From Pascua guehoae (lineage: Eukaryota > Basidiomycota > Tremellomycetes > Trichosporonales > Trichosporonaceae), in assembly GCA_001600415.1 (NCBI GenBank), contig BCJX01000004.1:1697064-1761063 (forward strand): a stretch of DNA of 64,000 bases. The letters run 5' to 3'. The notes beneath the pieces are model-generated. The model did no database searches. It saw only the letters and a program-made list of their open reading frames with translations, and was not told where the DNA came from. Below, one piece after another: positions 23,152 to 37,301 of the stretch. Position 1 is the stretch's first letter, and each line of letters starts with the position of its first letter. The position numbers were made by a program, and so were the translations under genes.

Positions 23152-24553
23152 ATGACCACGATCCAGCCCCGCCCGCTCTTCGGAGGCGCCATCACCTTCT
23201 CCCTCCCGCCAGACTGGCACGATGCGAGGTGAGTGGGACACGAGGCGAGGCGCGGCGTCGGCGTGCTGCGGTGTGTCCGACATTGGCCGAGGTGTCGTTG
23301 GGCCGAGTGGGCGGTGTTCTGGACATGTGCTCGAGATACATGGGCGCCGGGGTCGTTCCCAGCTCTATACATACGGGCCGGAGGTGGATACAGCGGGTAC
23401 ACCGCGCACCCCGGCCTGACGACCACCACGTTGGTCATGACAGTGACCACGGCTCGACTTTGACTCGACTGGCTGACACACAGCGACATGCGCCAGGTGC
23501 CCGACAACCAAGAGGTCTTCCTCAGCCACCAGGTCGAGAACACGTCGGTCATCTTTGAGATTCTCCAGGTCGTCGAGCAGGGCGAGGCGGCGGACAACTT
23601 GTACGAGGCGGCAAAGTGAGTCGGCAGAAGTTAAGGCGGGAGCGGGGGTTTGAGGGCGGGTACGGCAGAGTAGCGGAGGGGACGAGGGATGGGCGTTGTG
23701 GGTGGGCTGGAGAGGGAATGGTGGCAAGTTGACGAGTGACGGAGATGAGTGGCCCGCCGTTCGTATCTGGTGTTTCGCTACTGGACCTCGCTGCTATTTC
23801 GCGACTCGACCTCGTGAGGGTCGGAGGTCTGGGTCGTGACTACACGAGAATACTGCAGTCTTGGACGATGCACCTGGGCCAGGTCGAAGGGCCAGCTTCC
23901 TGTCAGCGGCAGGACCGGTCGTTGCAGACTCGGGCAGCGTTTGTTGTGTATCCTGCCCAGGTATACAGGGAGCCTGCACAGCCCTCCTACGCACCTCTCC
24001 ATCTTTCTACCTCCCGCTTCCCACCTCTGACTCCTCCCACCCCCCACCTCCCACCTCCCACCTTCCAAGTCCTGCTTCCACCTTCCAACTCCCACCCCAC
24101 ACTTCTCTAACACTCAGGTACCACTTTGCGTCGATTGCCAACGACAACGCATCTCTGGCAACCAAGCTCCTGACGCCGGCGCCGCCCGCCCCGATCCCGC
24201 CCGTGCGTGCGAGCGTCTCGTCGGCCGCCGAGCTGGCAAATCTCGCCACGCCGCCGCCCGTGGTCGTGACGGGCACCCAGACGATTCACAAGTTTAGCCA
24301 CGACCCGACCGGCGCGGCGCGCCCGGGCCACGAGGGCGATGTGCCCGACGAAGTGTGGATCGGGCTTGCGCTGTGGCGCGTCGAGGTCGCCCTCCCCGGT
24401 GGCAAGCGCAAGCGCGCCGACGTCGTGTGTACCGCCAACGTCCGGATCAGCTCGCCCGGGGGTGCCGAGGAGCTCGCAAACGTCGAGGAGTGGTGGACGC
24501 GCGCAGTGGTCGACATGCGCATCAAGGACTGGGGTCTGTTTGCCGACGAGTAG
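23152..24553 (+). CDS. MOG1: Mog1-type Ran GTPase-binding protein
   Basis: Exons 23152-23228, 23484-23615, 24118-24553; total 645 nt, 214 aa, the usual length for Mog1. It begins RPLFGGAITFSLPPDW, matching the family opening (LFGGAI plus LP-W). Then SDMRQVPDNQEVFL, the conserved Ran-binding edge (RQVPDNQEVF), and QGEAADNLYEAAKYHF. The last exon holds WIGLALWRVEVALPGGKRK and ends in IKDWGLFADE. Mog1 binds Ran and promotes nucleotide release in nuclear transport. Intron 2 is long for this locus (502 nt) and carries a dense C/T tract just before its acceptor. Confidence 0.9.
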
Positions 24554-24671
24554 GGACCGGGTGGCAGTAGGTGAAACAATGAGCAGGACGATCGTAGAAG
24601 AAAATGTGGCAAGCATATAGACACCCGAATGCATGATGGTACTGTAACAGTGGACGGCGGATGCAACAAAA

Positions 24672-27755
<3,084 letters not shown>

Positions 27756-28148
27756 GATGAGCCGAGGGGTAGAGAGTGGCCGAGGGTGCGGGTGTTTGAT
27801 GAAGAGATGATGGGTTGGTGTTTGGAGTTGGAGAGCAACAATGATTGATTGATTGTGATTGCTTCCATGCATGACGCTGCGGTAGAGTGAGTGCAGACAC
27901 GCTGCTGGCTGGCTGGCCACCCAAAAGGCACACCACCCACCGCACCCCCACTCTGCCTGCAGCTGCCTGGCACCACCACACACGTCCACGCGCCATGGCG
28001 CCCAAGGCCGGCAACGTCTCCATTTCAGGCACAAAGGTTGGTTTCCACCCATTCGGCCGCAATTTCCCCTTTGACTCTACCACATCTACATCATCCTCCA
28101 TTTGCCTCGTTGCCTCTTTCCCACCCCGCCTGGACTCGCCATATCCCC
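27756..28148. promoter_or_regulatory. Divergent promoter, Cullin-3 and PPR-like gene
   Basis: A 393-bp interval between divergent starts. It contains a separate ATG at 27995 in another frame, followed by 14 codons and a GTTGGT donor-like site, which could be a short upstream ORF or a leader exon. Confidence 0.4.
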
Positions 28149-30185
28149 ATGGCTGCCTCGGCCAACGCCCTCTACGTCCTCCGCCTTGTGATCGGCGCCC
28201 GCGCTCGAGGACGGGCTTTTTCGACTGCCGTCCTCACCCACCCCCGCAGCGAAAACGCCTCTTCACGATGGACGGGTTCCCGGTCATCGACCGTGTCGTC
28301 TGCTGCTGCGTCTACATCGGCGTCTGCATCTGCGTTTGACGCAGCAGCTGTTCAAAACGACTTTCTCGAGGACGCCAATGAAGACTACGAGTCGGCGGCC
28401 ACCTTTCTCCCCGAACGCGAGCCCACTGCCGCAGCACCAATCCCGTGGCCGACCGTGTTCCCCCACCACACCGACGTAAAGCCACACCACCCCCGAGCGT
28501 GCGACCTCATTGCTCGCCTCGTCGCCGAGGGCCGCTTCGGACCTGCTCACAAGGTGTATGATGAGCTGCGCGCGCTGCACATTCCCATCCACGCTCGCCA
28601 AATGTACCTTTCGGCCGCACTCGCGTCTCTCGATTCCACAGTGCAGGGTCGAGCCGACTTTCTCTTCTGGCTTGCTCTCATCCCCAACCGCCCTGCGGTG
28701 GCACCCAGCCCCAACTTCAAGGAAACATGGCATCCTATTGCCTACCGGCTACTGGACGAGCATCTGGACGCGCAATTTCTGGGCGACTTTCTCGAGCTCG
28801 CTGGTAAAAAGGGCGTTCTTTCAGCAGTCCTCCCTCCAATGGCATCGGCGCTGGCCATTGCTTTTCCACCCGACGTGAGCGAACGCATGGTCGAGAAGGC
28901 CATTGCGGCCTACACTGCGTCCACCACAAGTGCAACATCGACGTCGGGGCGCGCAGAGGTGTTCCGTAAAACCGTGGCCAAGCAAACAACGCGCTGGTGG
29001 AACCTCTACCTCCGTGGACTGGCGCTCGCCGATTGGGACGATGCAGCCCGCGCGCTCCTCTACTCACCTCCGGACGGTGTCCGATGGGAGCGCATGACGC
29101 GCGCGGTTGTCCTCCACCAAGGCCTCTACCGTCGTGAACGCGCCGAGGAGGCGTCTCGCACTGCCGCCAAGGAGGCAATGGCGGATCCTCTCGCTGCCCT
29201 GTTGGAGTCGCGCGTACCTGAAGATATGGATCTTGCCCAGCGTGTCGAAAACGCGTTTGATTCAACAAAGCTGCCTCTGGTGAACGAACTGGCCGATCTC
29301 CAGCGCACACTCGCTTCTCAGCCAGAGCTGCTGGAACGGTTCCGAAAGCAGTTCATCTGGCCACCCAGCACGCACTCTGCGCGTGCAGCGCCGACGGTGA
29401 ATGGCATGTGGTGGTACCACGCAGAGGTCTTGCGCCATGTCCAGGATGGAGAGCACGAGGAAGCGTTGGCTACATTCCGACGCCATTTCCTCTGGCTCGG
29501 CCTGCCTCCTCTCCCGTCCGCGACGACCTCCGAGGTCCCACACGAGCAAGACCGGTCGGCACGCCGCATCCCCTCGATCCGCGTCCTCACCACCCTCCTC
29601 CCTTCTCTCATTGCCATGTCCCCGGACGCGGCGACGTTCCATCGCAGCTACCTTTCCCAGCGACTTTCTCCCGCTCTCCGCCCAACAGAAGTGACGCACT
29701 GGACCATTGTCCGCGAGATTGGGCACCGATACGGTCCCGAGGCCGCCAACGATGCAATCCACGCGTCGATTGCGGCCGACTACGATCCGGGATTCGCCGG
29801 GTGGACCGCCCTCCTCCTCTCCCTCACGGGCCAGGGGCATTTGGACGCTGCGCTCGAGATCCTCGGCCGCATGGAGCGGCAGGAGAAAGTCGGCAGCAGC
29901 GGCTACACCATGCCTCCACCGACTCACAGGACGTACTTTAGTCTTATCCGTGTTTGCGGAAAGGCGGGTAGAGAGGCCGACGCTCGCTTGCTCCTCGACA
30001 GGTTCAAGGTGTGGTTTGAGGGGTCGGGGAGGAAGAAGGGCAGCCGGGAGGTTGCACTCGCCGAGGAGAAGATTGAGGAGATGGTTAGGAATAGGGATGA
30101 GGCGATGGTGGCCCACGAAGAGACGGCCGGAGTCGCGGGGGATGAGGCAGTGGCCAAAACACAACAGGAGCGTGCTGTTGGGTGA
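28149..30185 (+). CDS. Mitochondrial PPR-like (helical repeat) protein
   Basis: A single long exon, 678 aa from the ATG at 28149. The frame is open further upstream, but codons there look like leader. The N-terminus MAASANALYVLRLVIGARAR, then GRAFSTAV, is a good mitochondrial presequence with an RAFS-type cleavage context. The body is helical. Near the C-terminus are two recognisable PPR-like units: GWTALLLSLTGQGHLDAALE and TYFSLIRVCGKAGREADARL. A basic-acidic coiled tail follows. PPR proteins bind organellar RNA for processing or translation. The target cannot be inferred. The stop codon falls inside the first copy of a 10-bp minisatellite. Confidence 0.75.
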   Translation: MAASANALYVLRLVIGARARGRAFSTAVLTHPRSENASSRWTGSRSSTVSSAAASTSASASAFDAAAVQNDFLEDANEDYESAATFLPEREPTAAAPIPWPTVFPHHTDVKPHHPRACDLIARLVAEGRFGPAHKVYDELRALHIPIHARQMYLSAALASLDSTVQGRADFLFWLALIPNRPAVAPSPNFKETWHPIAYRLLDEHLDAQFLGDFLELAGKKGVLSAVLPPMASALAIAFPPDVSERMVEKAIAAYTASTTSATSTSGRAEVFRKTVAKQTTRWWNLYLRGLALADWDDAARALLYSPPDGVRWERMTRAVVLHQGLYRRERAEEASRTAAKEAMADPLAALLESRVPEDMDLAQRVENAFDSTKLPLVNELADLQRTLASQPELLERFRKQFIWPPSTHSARAAPTVNGMWWYHAEVLRHVQDGEHEEALATFRRHFLWLGLPPLPSATTSEVPHEQDRSARRIPSIRVLTTLLPSLIAMSPDAATFHRSYLSQRLSPALRPTEVTHWTIVREIGHRYGPEAANDAIHASIAADYDPGFAGWTALLLSLTGQGHLDAALEILGRMERQEKVGSSGYTMPPPTHRTYFSLIRVCGKAGREADARLLLDRFKVWFEGSGRKKGSREVALAEEKIEEMVRNRDEAMVAHEETAGVAGDEAVAKTQQERAVG

Positions 30186-30260
30186 TGTTGGGTGATGTTG
30201 GGCGATGTTGGGTGATGTTGGGTGATGTTGGGTGATGTTGGGTGATGTTGGGTGATGTTG
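30181..30260. repeat. 10-bp minisatellite, eight copies
   Basis: Unit GGTGATGTTG repeated eight times at 30181-30260 with one substitution in copy three (GGCGATGTTG). A decayed partial copy lies on each side. It starts within the last codons of the PPR-like gene and forms the beginning of its 3' UTR; the stop TGA is inside copy one. Confidence 0.95.
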
Positions 30261-30756
30261 GGCGGCGCGGTAGAGGTTTGCATTTCGCATTAGAGACATC
30301 GCATGAACATGGCATTTGCATCTTGGACTGAGGAACTGTAGGTGGAGATATTCGAGCAACCCCACACACTCTCCCAAGCTTGGTCAATTCGCTGCTTTGA
30401 CCTCTGCAGCAAAGGCGCATGTACTGTCATTCTGTGAGTCTCGTTGTGAATGAGCGATACCTCTCACAGAAGTTCTGTTCCTCTTTTACTTCACGCACGC
30501 CCATGGGGCTCACCGTGAGGCCGACAATCTCGGCATTGGGACCCCCAGTGAGACCCATGGCGACGAACATTCAACCAGTACGTCCAGTACAGTCCTCTTG
30601 TCCAGCCTGAAGTCTGCGATCGTGCTGTCAGCTGCTGCATGGGGCATGGTACTGCTGGTTTGAGAGACCAAGTCGATCAGTGTGAATCACAGGTGACCTG
30701 GAGTTTACTCGTTTTATACGACTTCCCGACCATATGTACAAGAAAAGCACAGAAAG
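30186..30756. other. Intergenic, PPR-like gene to tRNA-Arg
   Basis: The first 75 bp is the minisatellite in the 3' UTR. The rest, about 500 bp, has no supportable coding sequence and serves as the 5' flank of the tRNA gene. Confidence 0.5.
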
Positions 30757-30860
30757 GGTCGCGTGGCCAAATGGTACGGCGTCTGACTACGAGTTACGTA
30801 ACATGTTTCATGTTTACGAGTTTTATCAGGAGATCGCGGGTTCGATCCCCGTCGTGACCT
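30757..30860 (+). tRNA. tRNA-Arg (ACG) with a 32-nt intron
   Basis: The acceptor strand GGTCGCG pairs with CGTGACC. The D-arm is GCC/GGC with box A (GTGGCCAAATGG). The anticodon stem TCTGA pairs with TCAGG with one wobble. The loop is CTACGA plus A, so the anticodon is ACG (read as ICG). The T-arm GCGGG/CCCGT has the box B core GGTTCGATCCC. An intron at 30793-30824 sits one base 3' of the anticodon, the canonical position. A run of six T at 30864-30869 is the Pol III terminator. The discriminator base is T at 30860. Confidence 0.92.
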
Positions 30861-31420
30861 TCCTTTTTTGTTGTGGGCCGATGTAGGTTGGAGAGGAGGT
30901 GAGTGGTGAGCTGGGAGAGCGACGAGATGGTGGCTTCAAGTTGTTGATGACACTTGCCACAGGGGGTGTTGGTGTCACCATGGGTCTTCTGTACCCCTCA
31001 CTCTTCTGTGTGTGGCACTCGTTTGATCCTTTTTCGCCTCCGACTGCGCTAAGCCACGAGGCGATCTTGCTGTACGAGTCGGAACCCAACAATTGGACCA
31101 CCTAATGCCGTAGCGTATCCTCGTTTGGATCCCAGGATATACCCAAAACTCATGCATTGTGTTCATCACGTCCCAGCAGTATCCAATATTACCCCGAGCA
31201 CCTATGGAATTTCTGGGGCACCCATTCTCCCAGTGTTGCATTTTATTCACTCGCATCCGACTCGAAGAGATTGTCCATGCGCGCCGAAATCCTGCCATCA
31301 GCGAGTCCTCTTTGCAGTACGCCAACATACACGCATTCACACGGCGGGCCCATCATCTTTGGCTCGAGTGCCACCACGCGCGCTTCGCCGCCTGCACACG
31401 TCAGTGTTCCGCGCGCGCAA
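30861..31420. other. Intergenic, tRNA-Arg to BTB gene
   Basis: The Pol III terminator lies at its left end. Otherwise only short frames of poor composition were seen. The right end is the 3' flank of the minus-strand BTB gene. Confidence 0.5.
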
Positions 31421-32655
31421 TCATAAATTTATTAATTCTCCGTGCTCACTCTTGTTGTACCCGACTGCCAACTGGTCGACGCGGTCATACAGCCCATCAA
31501 CGCTGCCCATCATGGCGAGCAGGGCGAGGACGCGGAACACGTCTGCGCCGACCGCATCAATGTCGTCCTCGGTCAGCGCAACGGGGTTGAGTGTGTCGCG
31601 CCACCACGCGCGGGTGTGGAGAGCAGTGCAGATTTCGCGCCAGAGCGTGTGCGAGCGCAGCGAGTGGGCGAGGGTGAGGCAGTGCAACGCCTGCGCCTTT
31701 GTGCGGTATGGCGAGGGCGAGTGGGGGTGCGAGTGCGAGCCGTTGCCAGAGGGCTTCTTGAGAGTGGCGGTGCTGGTAGTGGTCTCGTCTGTGGCTGGGC
31801 GTTTTTCAGAGGCGGTGGAGATGGCTGCGGTGTCGATCTCGGTGGTCTCGGTCGGCATGGGAACGGCGACCTGCTGTACATCCCGATTGGGACCGACGTC
31901 ACCGACCTCCGGTTCTCCGGCGCCGGACCCACTAGCACCACACGGATGTGCGGGATGGACAGAACCCCCTTGTTGGCGATCATCACAGACGTCGCCAAGC
32001 CCCGCCCGATCGCTACCCCCACCCCCACCCCCACCGTCAACACCATGCTCACCATCCACACGCGCGATAATCTGCGCGGCCCGCATCTCGGCCGCGCGGT
32101 AGAGCACACCGACAATGTGGGGGCCGCAGCAGTACTTGTCCATCAGGCTGCGGGCGGCGACAAAGTGCTCGGCGCTGGCGGCAAACGCCGAGGGGTTGTC
32201 GGGGCGCACGTTGAGGATGCGGAGGAAGGCGTGCATGTCGTCGGGCGAGTCGTCGACTTCGATGACGCGCGAGGCTGTGAGGGCGAGAAAGTCGTTGAAT
32301 GTCGGGCTGGGGTCAGCAGGCAGCAGGGTTTTTTTTACAACGTGGAGCTCGTCGAGCCTGTCAAGTGTGAAAACTCAGGCCGCTCTGGGGTTGGGTTTTC
32401 TCCAGCATTGAAGAACCGGATCACGTCCAGGACGAACCTTACAACGCGCAGAATGTGGCCCATGACGAGGAACCCCACGTCCCGCCCCTCCTCCTCCTCG
32501 TCGTCCTTGCACACAATGACGACGTTGCCGGGGCCGGAAAAGTCGGGGTGCAGGTCGACATTACCGAGCTCGTCTAGTGGCGACGGGATGGGGGCCGTCG
32601 CAAGGTCTGGGCTCGCTGAGGCTGACCCCTCGGGCGAGGAGAGGGAGGCAGGCAT
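31421..32655 (-). CDS. BTB/POZ domain protein, paralogue 1
   Basis: Exons 32655-32438 and 32306-31421; total 1104 nt, 367 aa. The donor AAG-GTTCGT was chosen because it joins LRVVS-PTFNDFLAL, the usual BTB segment 'SPxFxDxL'. The N-terminal 25 residues are acidic/Pro-rich. The BTB core starts at FSGPGNVVIVCKDDEEE, continues through VIEVDDSPDDMHAFLRIL and into a C-terminal helical part (RTKAQALHCLTLAHSLRSHT). A long Gly/Thr-rich insert lies in the middle. BTB proteins commonly recruit substrates to Cullin-3, which is encoded 4 kb away, but proximity is not evidence of interaction. A similar paralogue lies at 33370-34240 in the same orientation. Confidence 0.75.
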
Positions 32656-33369
32656 GAGGTAAGGAGATGTAGCAAAATGTCAAGTTCGCCCCAGAGGAAT
32701 TATATGTACGACGAGGGTAGAGGAGAAAACTGGGGGCAGGGGCAAAGACACGGCGCGGCCCAGAAGCGTGGGAAGGGTCAAGGCGACTGCTACACATGCC
32801 AGCAATCACACACAGGGGCAACTGTCGCGCATTGTGCTTGTCGACATGGGGTGCAGGGGCAGTCGTGATGCGAGCCGCGTGTTTGTAGCAATGCTCCACC
32901 CTGTCGATCATGTCTCCTGGCTGCAGCGTGCTTGTAATGGAAGTGATCTGCAAGGGTGATCGACAGGAGCTACCTCCTGTACGACTCACCTCAGCAGGGA
33001 AAAAGCTAATCTACAGGGGTGATCTGCACACACATGGCGCCGTCCTTGGAACCACGCACCACAACAGTCGCACGGGAGAGCAGGCATCCTCCACACCTTC
33101 ACGGCCCTGGAACATCAAGCAGCGATCAGAACCACCTGGATCCACGCAATCCCAGCAAGGGTGCCCCTCCAGCCTTCCTCGAGACAGCTGTCCCGGTCTT
33201 TCGGACGATCTGCAACGGCGTAGATCACTGATCAACAGATGATAGAACTCGGAGTGGAGGCAACTCAGTGATGACCGCCATGGATACATCATGGGGACTT
33301 GACACGGCCGCAGAGCCGATGACCGACAGAAGGACAAATCATTCATTTCTCGATCACAACACAGCGCGA
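32656..33369. other. Intergenic between the two BTB genes
   Basis: 714 bp. It contains short related words around GATCTGCAAGGGTGATC (32944, 33006 in variant form, and near 33210), which may be diverged repeats. No coding support. Confidence 0.45.
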
Positions 33370-34240
33370 TCACCGCCGACTCCACCCCGCCCATCCCCCT
33401 TCAGACCGCGATGAGCCTCTCGTCACCCTTCCAGGAAAACCATATCGACCCTTCTGGGCATCAGCCACGTGTCTCCTTCGGCACGCACCCTTGCCAAACA
33501 CGATATCCAGCTTTGCCATGTCGTGCTCGAGGCGCCTGTGACTCTCGACAAACACCATTGCGCGGAACACCTGCTTGGGCAGCCTCGTGCACTTATCGGG
33601 ACTCATCAAAAAGGGATCGAAATAGCGCGCGGCAAAAATGTTCCGCTTGGCGTCGTCGGCACGCGGCTCGAGGTCGAGAAGTGTGCGCACGAGGGGCACA
33701 GACGCCACCTTCATCGCGACGTGGGCGAGGGTGACAAACTCGTCCCACACGTGCAGGTCAAACGTGTCCCGCTTGGCCTCGAGGTCGCGCACGAGCACGT
33801 CGCGCGCGGCGGGACGCACTTTGAACGTGTCAAATGTGTTGGCGTAGCGCAGCGCGTGTGCTGGCGACAGCCGCGGACCCCACCCAGAGAGGTAGTGCAG
33901 GAAGGCCATGAAGGCCGGCATGTCGGCGCTCGGTGCTTCGAGGACGATGGTCGGGGCTTGCAAGTCGTCGCGGCATTGTCCGCTGGGTGTCAACAAGCAT
34001 GAAACGCGGTGCGAGTTGTGCAGGTATTGGGGTAATGCCCAACCCTGAGCGGGTCCACACCCTCCTTTCACCGTCCCAACCCACCCACGCACGCAGGAGC
34101 ACATACCAAGCAGCAAAGAGAACATTGCGGGATGTGAGGTACACGACATTCTCGAGTATCCCTGTCCTCGACACGCGGCGGACGCGAATGTCGCCTTCTG
34201 TAAAGTCGGGGTGGATGGCGAAGTCGTCGTGGTTTGGCAT
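33370..34240 (-). CDS. BTB/POZ domain protein, paralogue 2
   Basis: Exons 34240-34107 and 33982-33370; total 747 nt, 248 aa. It starts MPNHDDFAIHPDFTEGDIRV. The splice (GTATGT to TTGACACCCAG) gives NVLFAAC-GQCRDDLQAPT. The second exon then has IVLEAPSADMPAFMAFLHYL, corresponding to VIEVDDSPDDMHAFLRIL in paralogue 1, followed by WGPRLSPAHALRYANTFDTF. The helical tail contains LEAKRDTFDLHVWDEF. It lacks the long Gly-rich insert of its neighbour. Shared intron position and domain order support tandem duplication followed by strong divergence. Its substrate is unknown. Confidence 0.72.
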
Positions 34241-35008
34241 GGTGAGCGTGCAGGTGGGAAAAGTGCAACACAGAGTCACAGGATCCAGATATCTCATTTC
34301 ACTACAGCCACCAGCATGCATGTCAGGTGAGGAGTTTCCCTTCTGGTATAGTGTTGGAAGGGCGTGGGAGGTCATGTAGGGGGCGATCGTGATGGCGGTG
34401 CTGTGACGTGTGCCATGCAATAGGGGCGTGTAGTGTCTCGTCCGTCGGCTTTGGCTTACAACTGTTGTCAGACGAGACTCGCAAAGACATAGAAGAAACG
34501 CTACTGGGGAACTGCAGCCATGCAGCCCAAGAGGCTGGGAGTCGTGACAAACCAAGCTGTCAAGTGCAGCTCCCGTCATGTAGGGCTTCGATAGCATCCC
34601 ATATGATAGTACCGCGATCTATGCTATCGGGTGTCCCAAAGAATCCCAGAATGCCGTTGTGAAGAAATCAGATCCATTCCCTTCCTTGACCTGTCTCGAG
34701 GATGATACACATGGCCCATGACGTCCAAGTGACGTGCATCGCACAGCTGTGCAGCGCGTCCTAGACGGTCCCGAAGCACCGGCGCAGCTGACACATTGCG
34801 CATGCACGCATCCCTCGTGTGTGTGCGCCTGGCGTCAATCACGCGTGTGCCACATTGCATTGTCTTGTGCCATTCGCCACATTGGGTACAGTATTCAGGC
34901 ACGGCCAGCCCTGCGTCACTCGCTTGTGGATCAACAGCCCTCCACCGCCAGAGATCCACCGTTTGCTCAAAAGTCTCAACTTTGCAGTTGTGCAGATACA
35001 ACACGACC
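34241..35008. promoter_or_regulatory. Divergent intergenic region, BTB paralogue 2 and SET-MYND gene
   Basis: 768 bp between two divergent start codons. It has several short frames but no motif support for a gene. Promoter role for both neighbours is inferred. Confidence 0.4.
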
Positions 35009-37301
35009 ATGTCGTCCTTCAAGACACTCCGAACGGCGCGGGACGCACGGCACGCGGGCCAGCGCCAACGTGTGGGGACGCTCAGCTCGGGGCCCGAGAC
35101 GGTGGGCGGTGCAGGGAGCACCGACGGGGCAGGAACATCTGCTGCGTCTTCGGGGACAGGGAGGACAGACTCGACGCCGTCGCCCGATGCGAGTCTCTTC
35201 GCGTCGTCGCTGGCCGGGACGCCGCTCGAGGTCCGCTCGACGCCGACGCACGGGCGGGGTTTGTACGCCACACAGGCCGTCTCTGCAGGTAAGCCCGACC
35301 CCCCAGCTAGACGTCCTCCAGCACTTCCGCTACTTGGGCTAATGTCGCAGGCAGTGTACTTCTGCGCACCGAGCCAGTGGTGAGCGTCCTCGCGCGCCCC
35401 TCGTGCCCGACGCACTGCTGGAACTGCTTCAAATCCAGCACCACTACCCCGTCAGGCAAGCTGCTGCGCTGTGCAGCATGCAAGGCGGGGCACTACTGCT
35501 CTGCCGCGTGCCAGCGCGCCGACTGGCCCGCGCACAAGCCCGAGTGCGCGGCGCACAAACGCCTCCGGGGCATGTGGGCGCGGACATACCCGGAGCGCGC
35601 GGCCGATGGGACAGACTTTAGCTGGATTCGGACCGATCCTGTGCGCGCGTTGGGGAGGCTGTGTTGGGGCCGGAGGGCGGGGAGGGCGAGCGGGAAAGGG
35701 AAGGATCCGGAATGGGTGAGTAGTCGTGGATGGGGTTTGGTTTGGGGGCAGGGCTGACTGGCAGTGGACGCAGACGGCTGCTATGGAATCGCGTGAGTGG
35801 ACAAGAGGCACATGTTGGGCGTGGGGTGGTGGGATAGATAGCGGGGAGGGGCGGAGCATGGCCACCAGGAGAGGGCTGGGCAGACTAACTGACTCACGGT
35901 AGACGTCAAGCAGCTCCCAGAACGAGACGTCATGAAGCTCGCCCATGAAGTGCAGCATCTCCAGGCATACATATCGGCCGCGGAACCCTCGTCCACGCCA
36001 GACGTCCTGCACCCCGCCGACATGGCCACGTTTGGATTTACGAGCGGTGCCGATCTGCTCAACATGTGCTCGGCTGTGAGTAGGCCTTGTCTCACTCGGC
36101 CCGACTGCTGACTCCAGTTTCTGGTCAACTCGTTCACCCTCTCGACAGCCGACCTGACCCCGATCGGCGTCGCGACGTCGCCCGTGTGCGCGCTCTTCAA
36201 CCACAGCTGCGCGCCCAATGCGGTCGTCGTCTTCCCCAACGGCGGCAAGGACATGCACGTCGTGGCCATTGCGGACATTGCGCCAGGCGACGAGGTAAGA
36301 GCCGGCGTGCCTAGGTTGCTCCAACCCTCCGGCTGACAGCAGGTGCTCACGTCGTACATTGACGTGTCGCTGCCTGTTTCCGAGCGACAGGCTGATCTTC
36401 GGGACCGCTACGGGTTCGACTGCGACTGCACGCTCTGTGCGCGCAGCACCGACATGGCCTGGGTCGACCCGAGGTGGTGTCTCCTGCATCCCGGATGCTC
36501 GCAGGGCGGACGGGGCCGCATGCCCAGTTTGTATCGCTGCCATTCCACATTGGGCGTACTCTGACTCCACAGACTTGCGGCACGATGGCGACGCTACGGT
36601 ACGCTGTTCGTGCGGCGAGACGTTTACAGTCGACGCGCGTGCACTCCGCACACTCGTCGAGAGCGGCAAGCAGGTACTGGCACAGGACGAGGCAGGAGAA
36701 CTGGGTGAGTCGAAAGGCGACAGGGACTGAGGCTGTCTCTGATGGCGGCCGTCAATGCGCACACCCACGTACTGGACTACACGTAACTAGACTGCTGACC
36801 GCAGACCACAGCGCCGTGCCCGTCATCGCCGGCATCATCTCGCACCTATCCGCCATCATGCCGCCGAGCTCGGCTCCCCTCCTCGCCCTCCTGCGCCTGC
36901 ACTCGCAGCTCCTCATGCCGCCCACGTCCAGGGGGCTCGACACGGCCATTGCTCACATTACCCTCGCGGCCGAGGGCGCGCGCGAGGCCTTCCCCGCCAA
37001 CCACCCGACGTTGGGCATCATCCTCGCCGAGCGCGCAAAGATGCTCGCGGTCGACAGGGACGGGCTGCCCGACACGGCTAGCACAAACAGCCAGCAAGTA
37101 GAGCTTTCCGGCCCGCCGAGGCCCATTGTTCTCGACGCCGCGCGGCGGACAGCCAAGGTGGCCCAGCTCGCCGCTGCCGTCGACGCCCTCAACCAAGCCG
37201 CCACCGCGTGCAGGGTAGGCTTTGGCGGGGGTGCGGTTGCGGACGAGATGCGCGAGCTGCAGGGCATGTGCGAGCGGGAACTCGACATGCTGCGGCGGTA
37301 G
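35009..37301 (+). CDS. SET and MYND domain (SMYD-type) lysine methyltransferase
   Basis: Eight exons: 35009-35288, 35351-35715, 35774-35792, 35903-36075, 36118-36294, 36343-36526, 36573-36704, 36805-37301; total 1827 nt, 608 aa. The SET domain opens with HGRGLYATQ at residue 81 and GSVLLRTEPV. It is split by a MYND zinc finger (CWNC, CAACKAGHYCSAAC, H and C ligands, about residues 115-150), exactly as in SMYD proteins. The S-adenosylmethionine/active-site motif NHSC is near residue 307. Next come GDEVLTSYID and the post-SET Cys set CDCTLC. A C-terminal TPR-like helical region holds TLGIILAERAKML. Exon 3 is only 19 nt. Substrate could be histone or non-histone; it cannot be told from sequence. 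Confidence 0.88.

Noticed and set aside
27887..28339. Alternative start MAPKAGNVSISGTK upstream of the PPR-like gene
   Set aside because: Different frame from the long ORF and no acceptor clearly joining it. Noted only as a possible leader exon.
30181..30260. CRISPR-like array
   Set aside because: Direct 10-bp units without spacers, in a eukaryotic 3' UTR.
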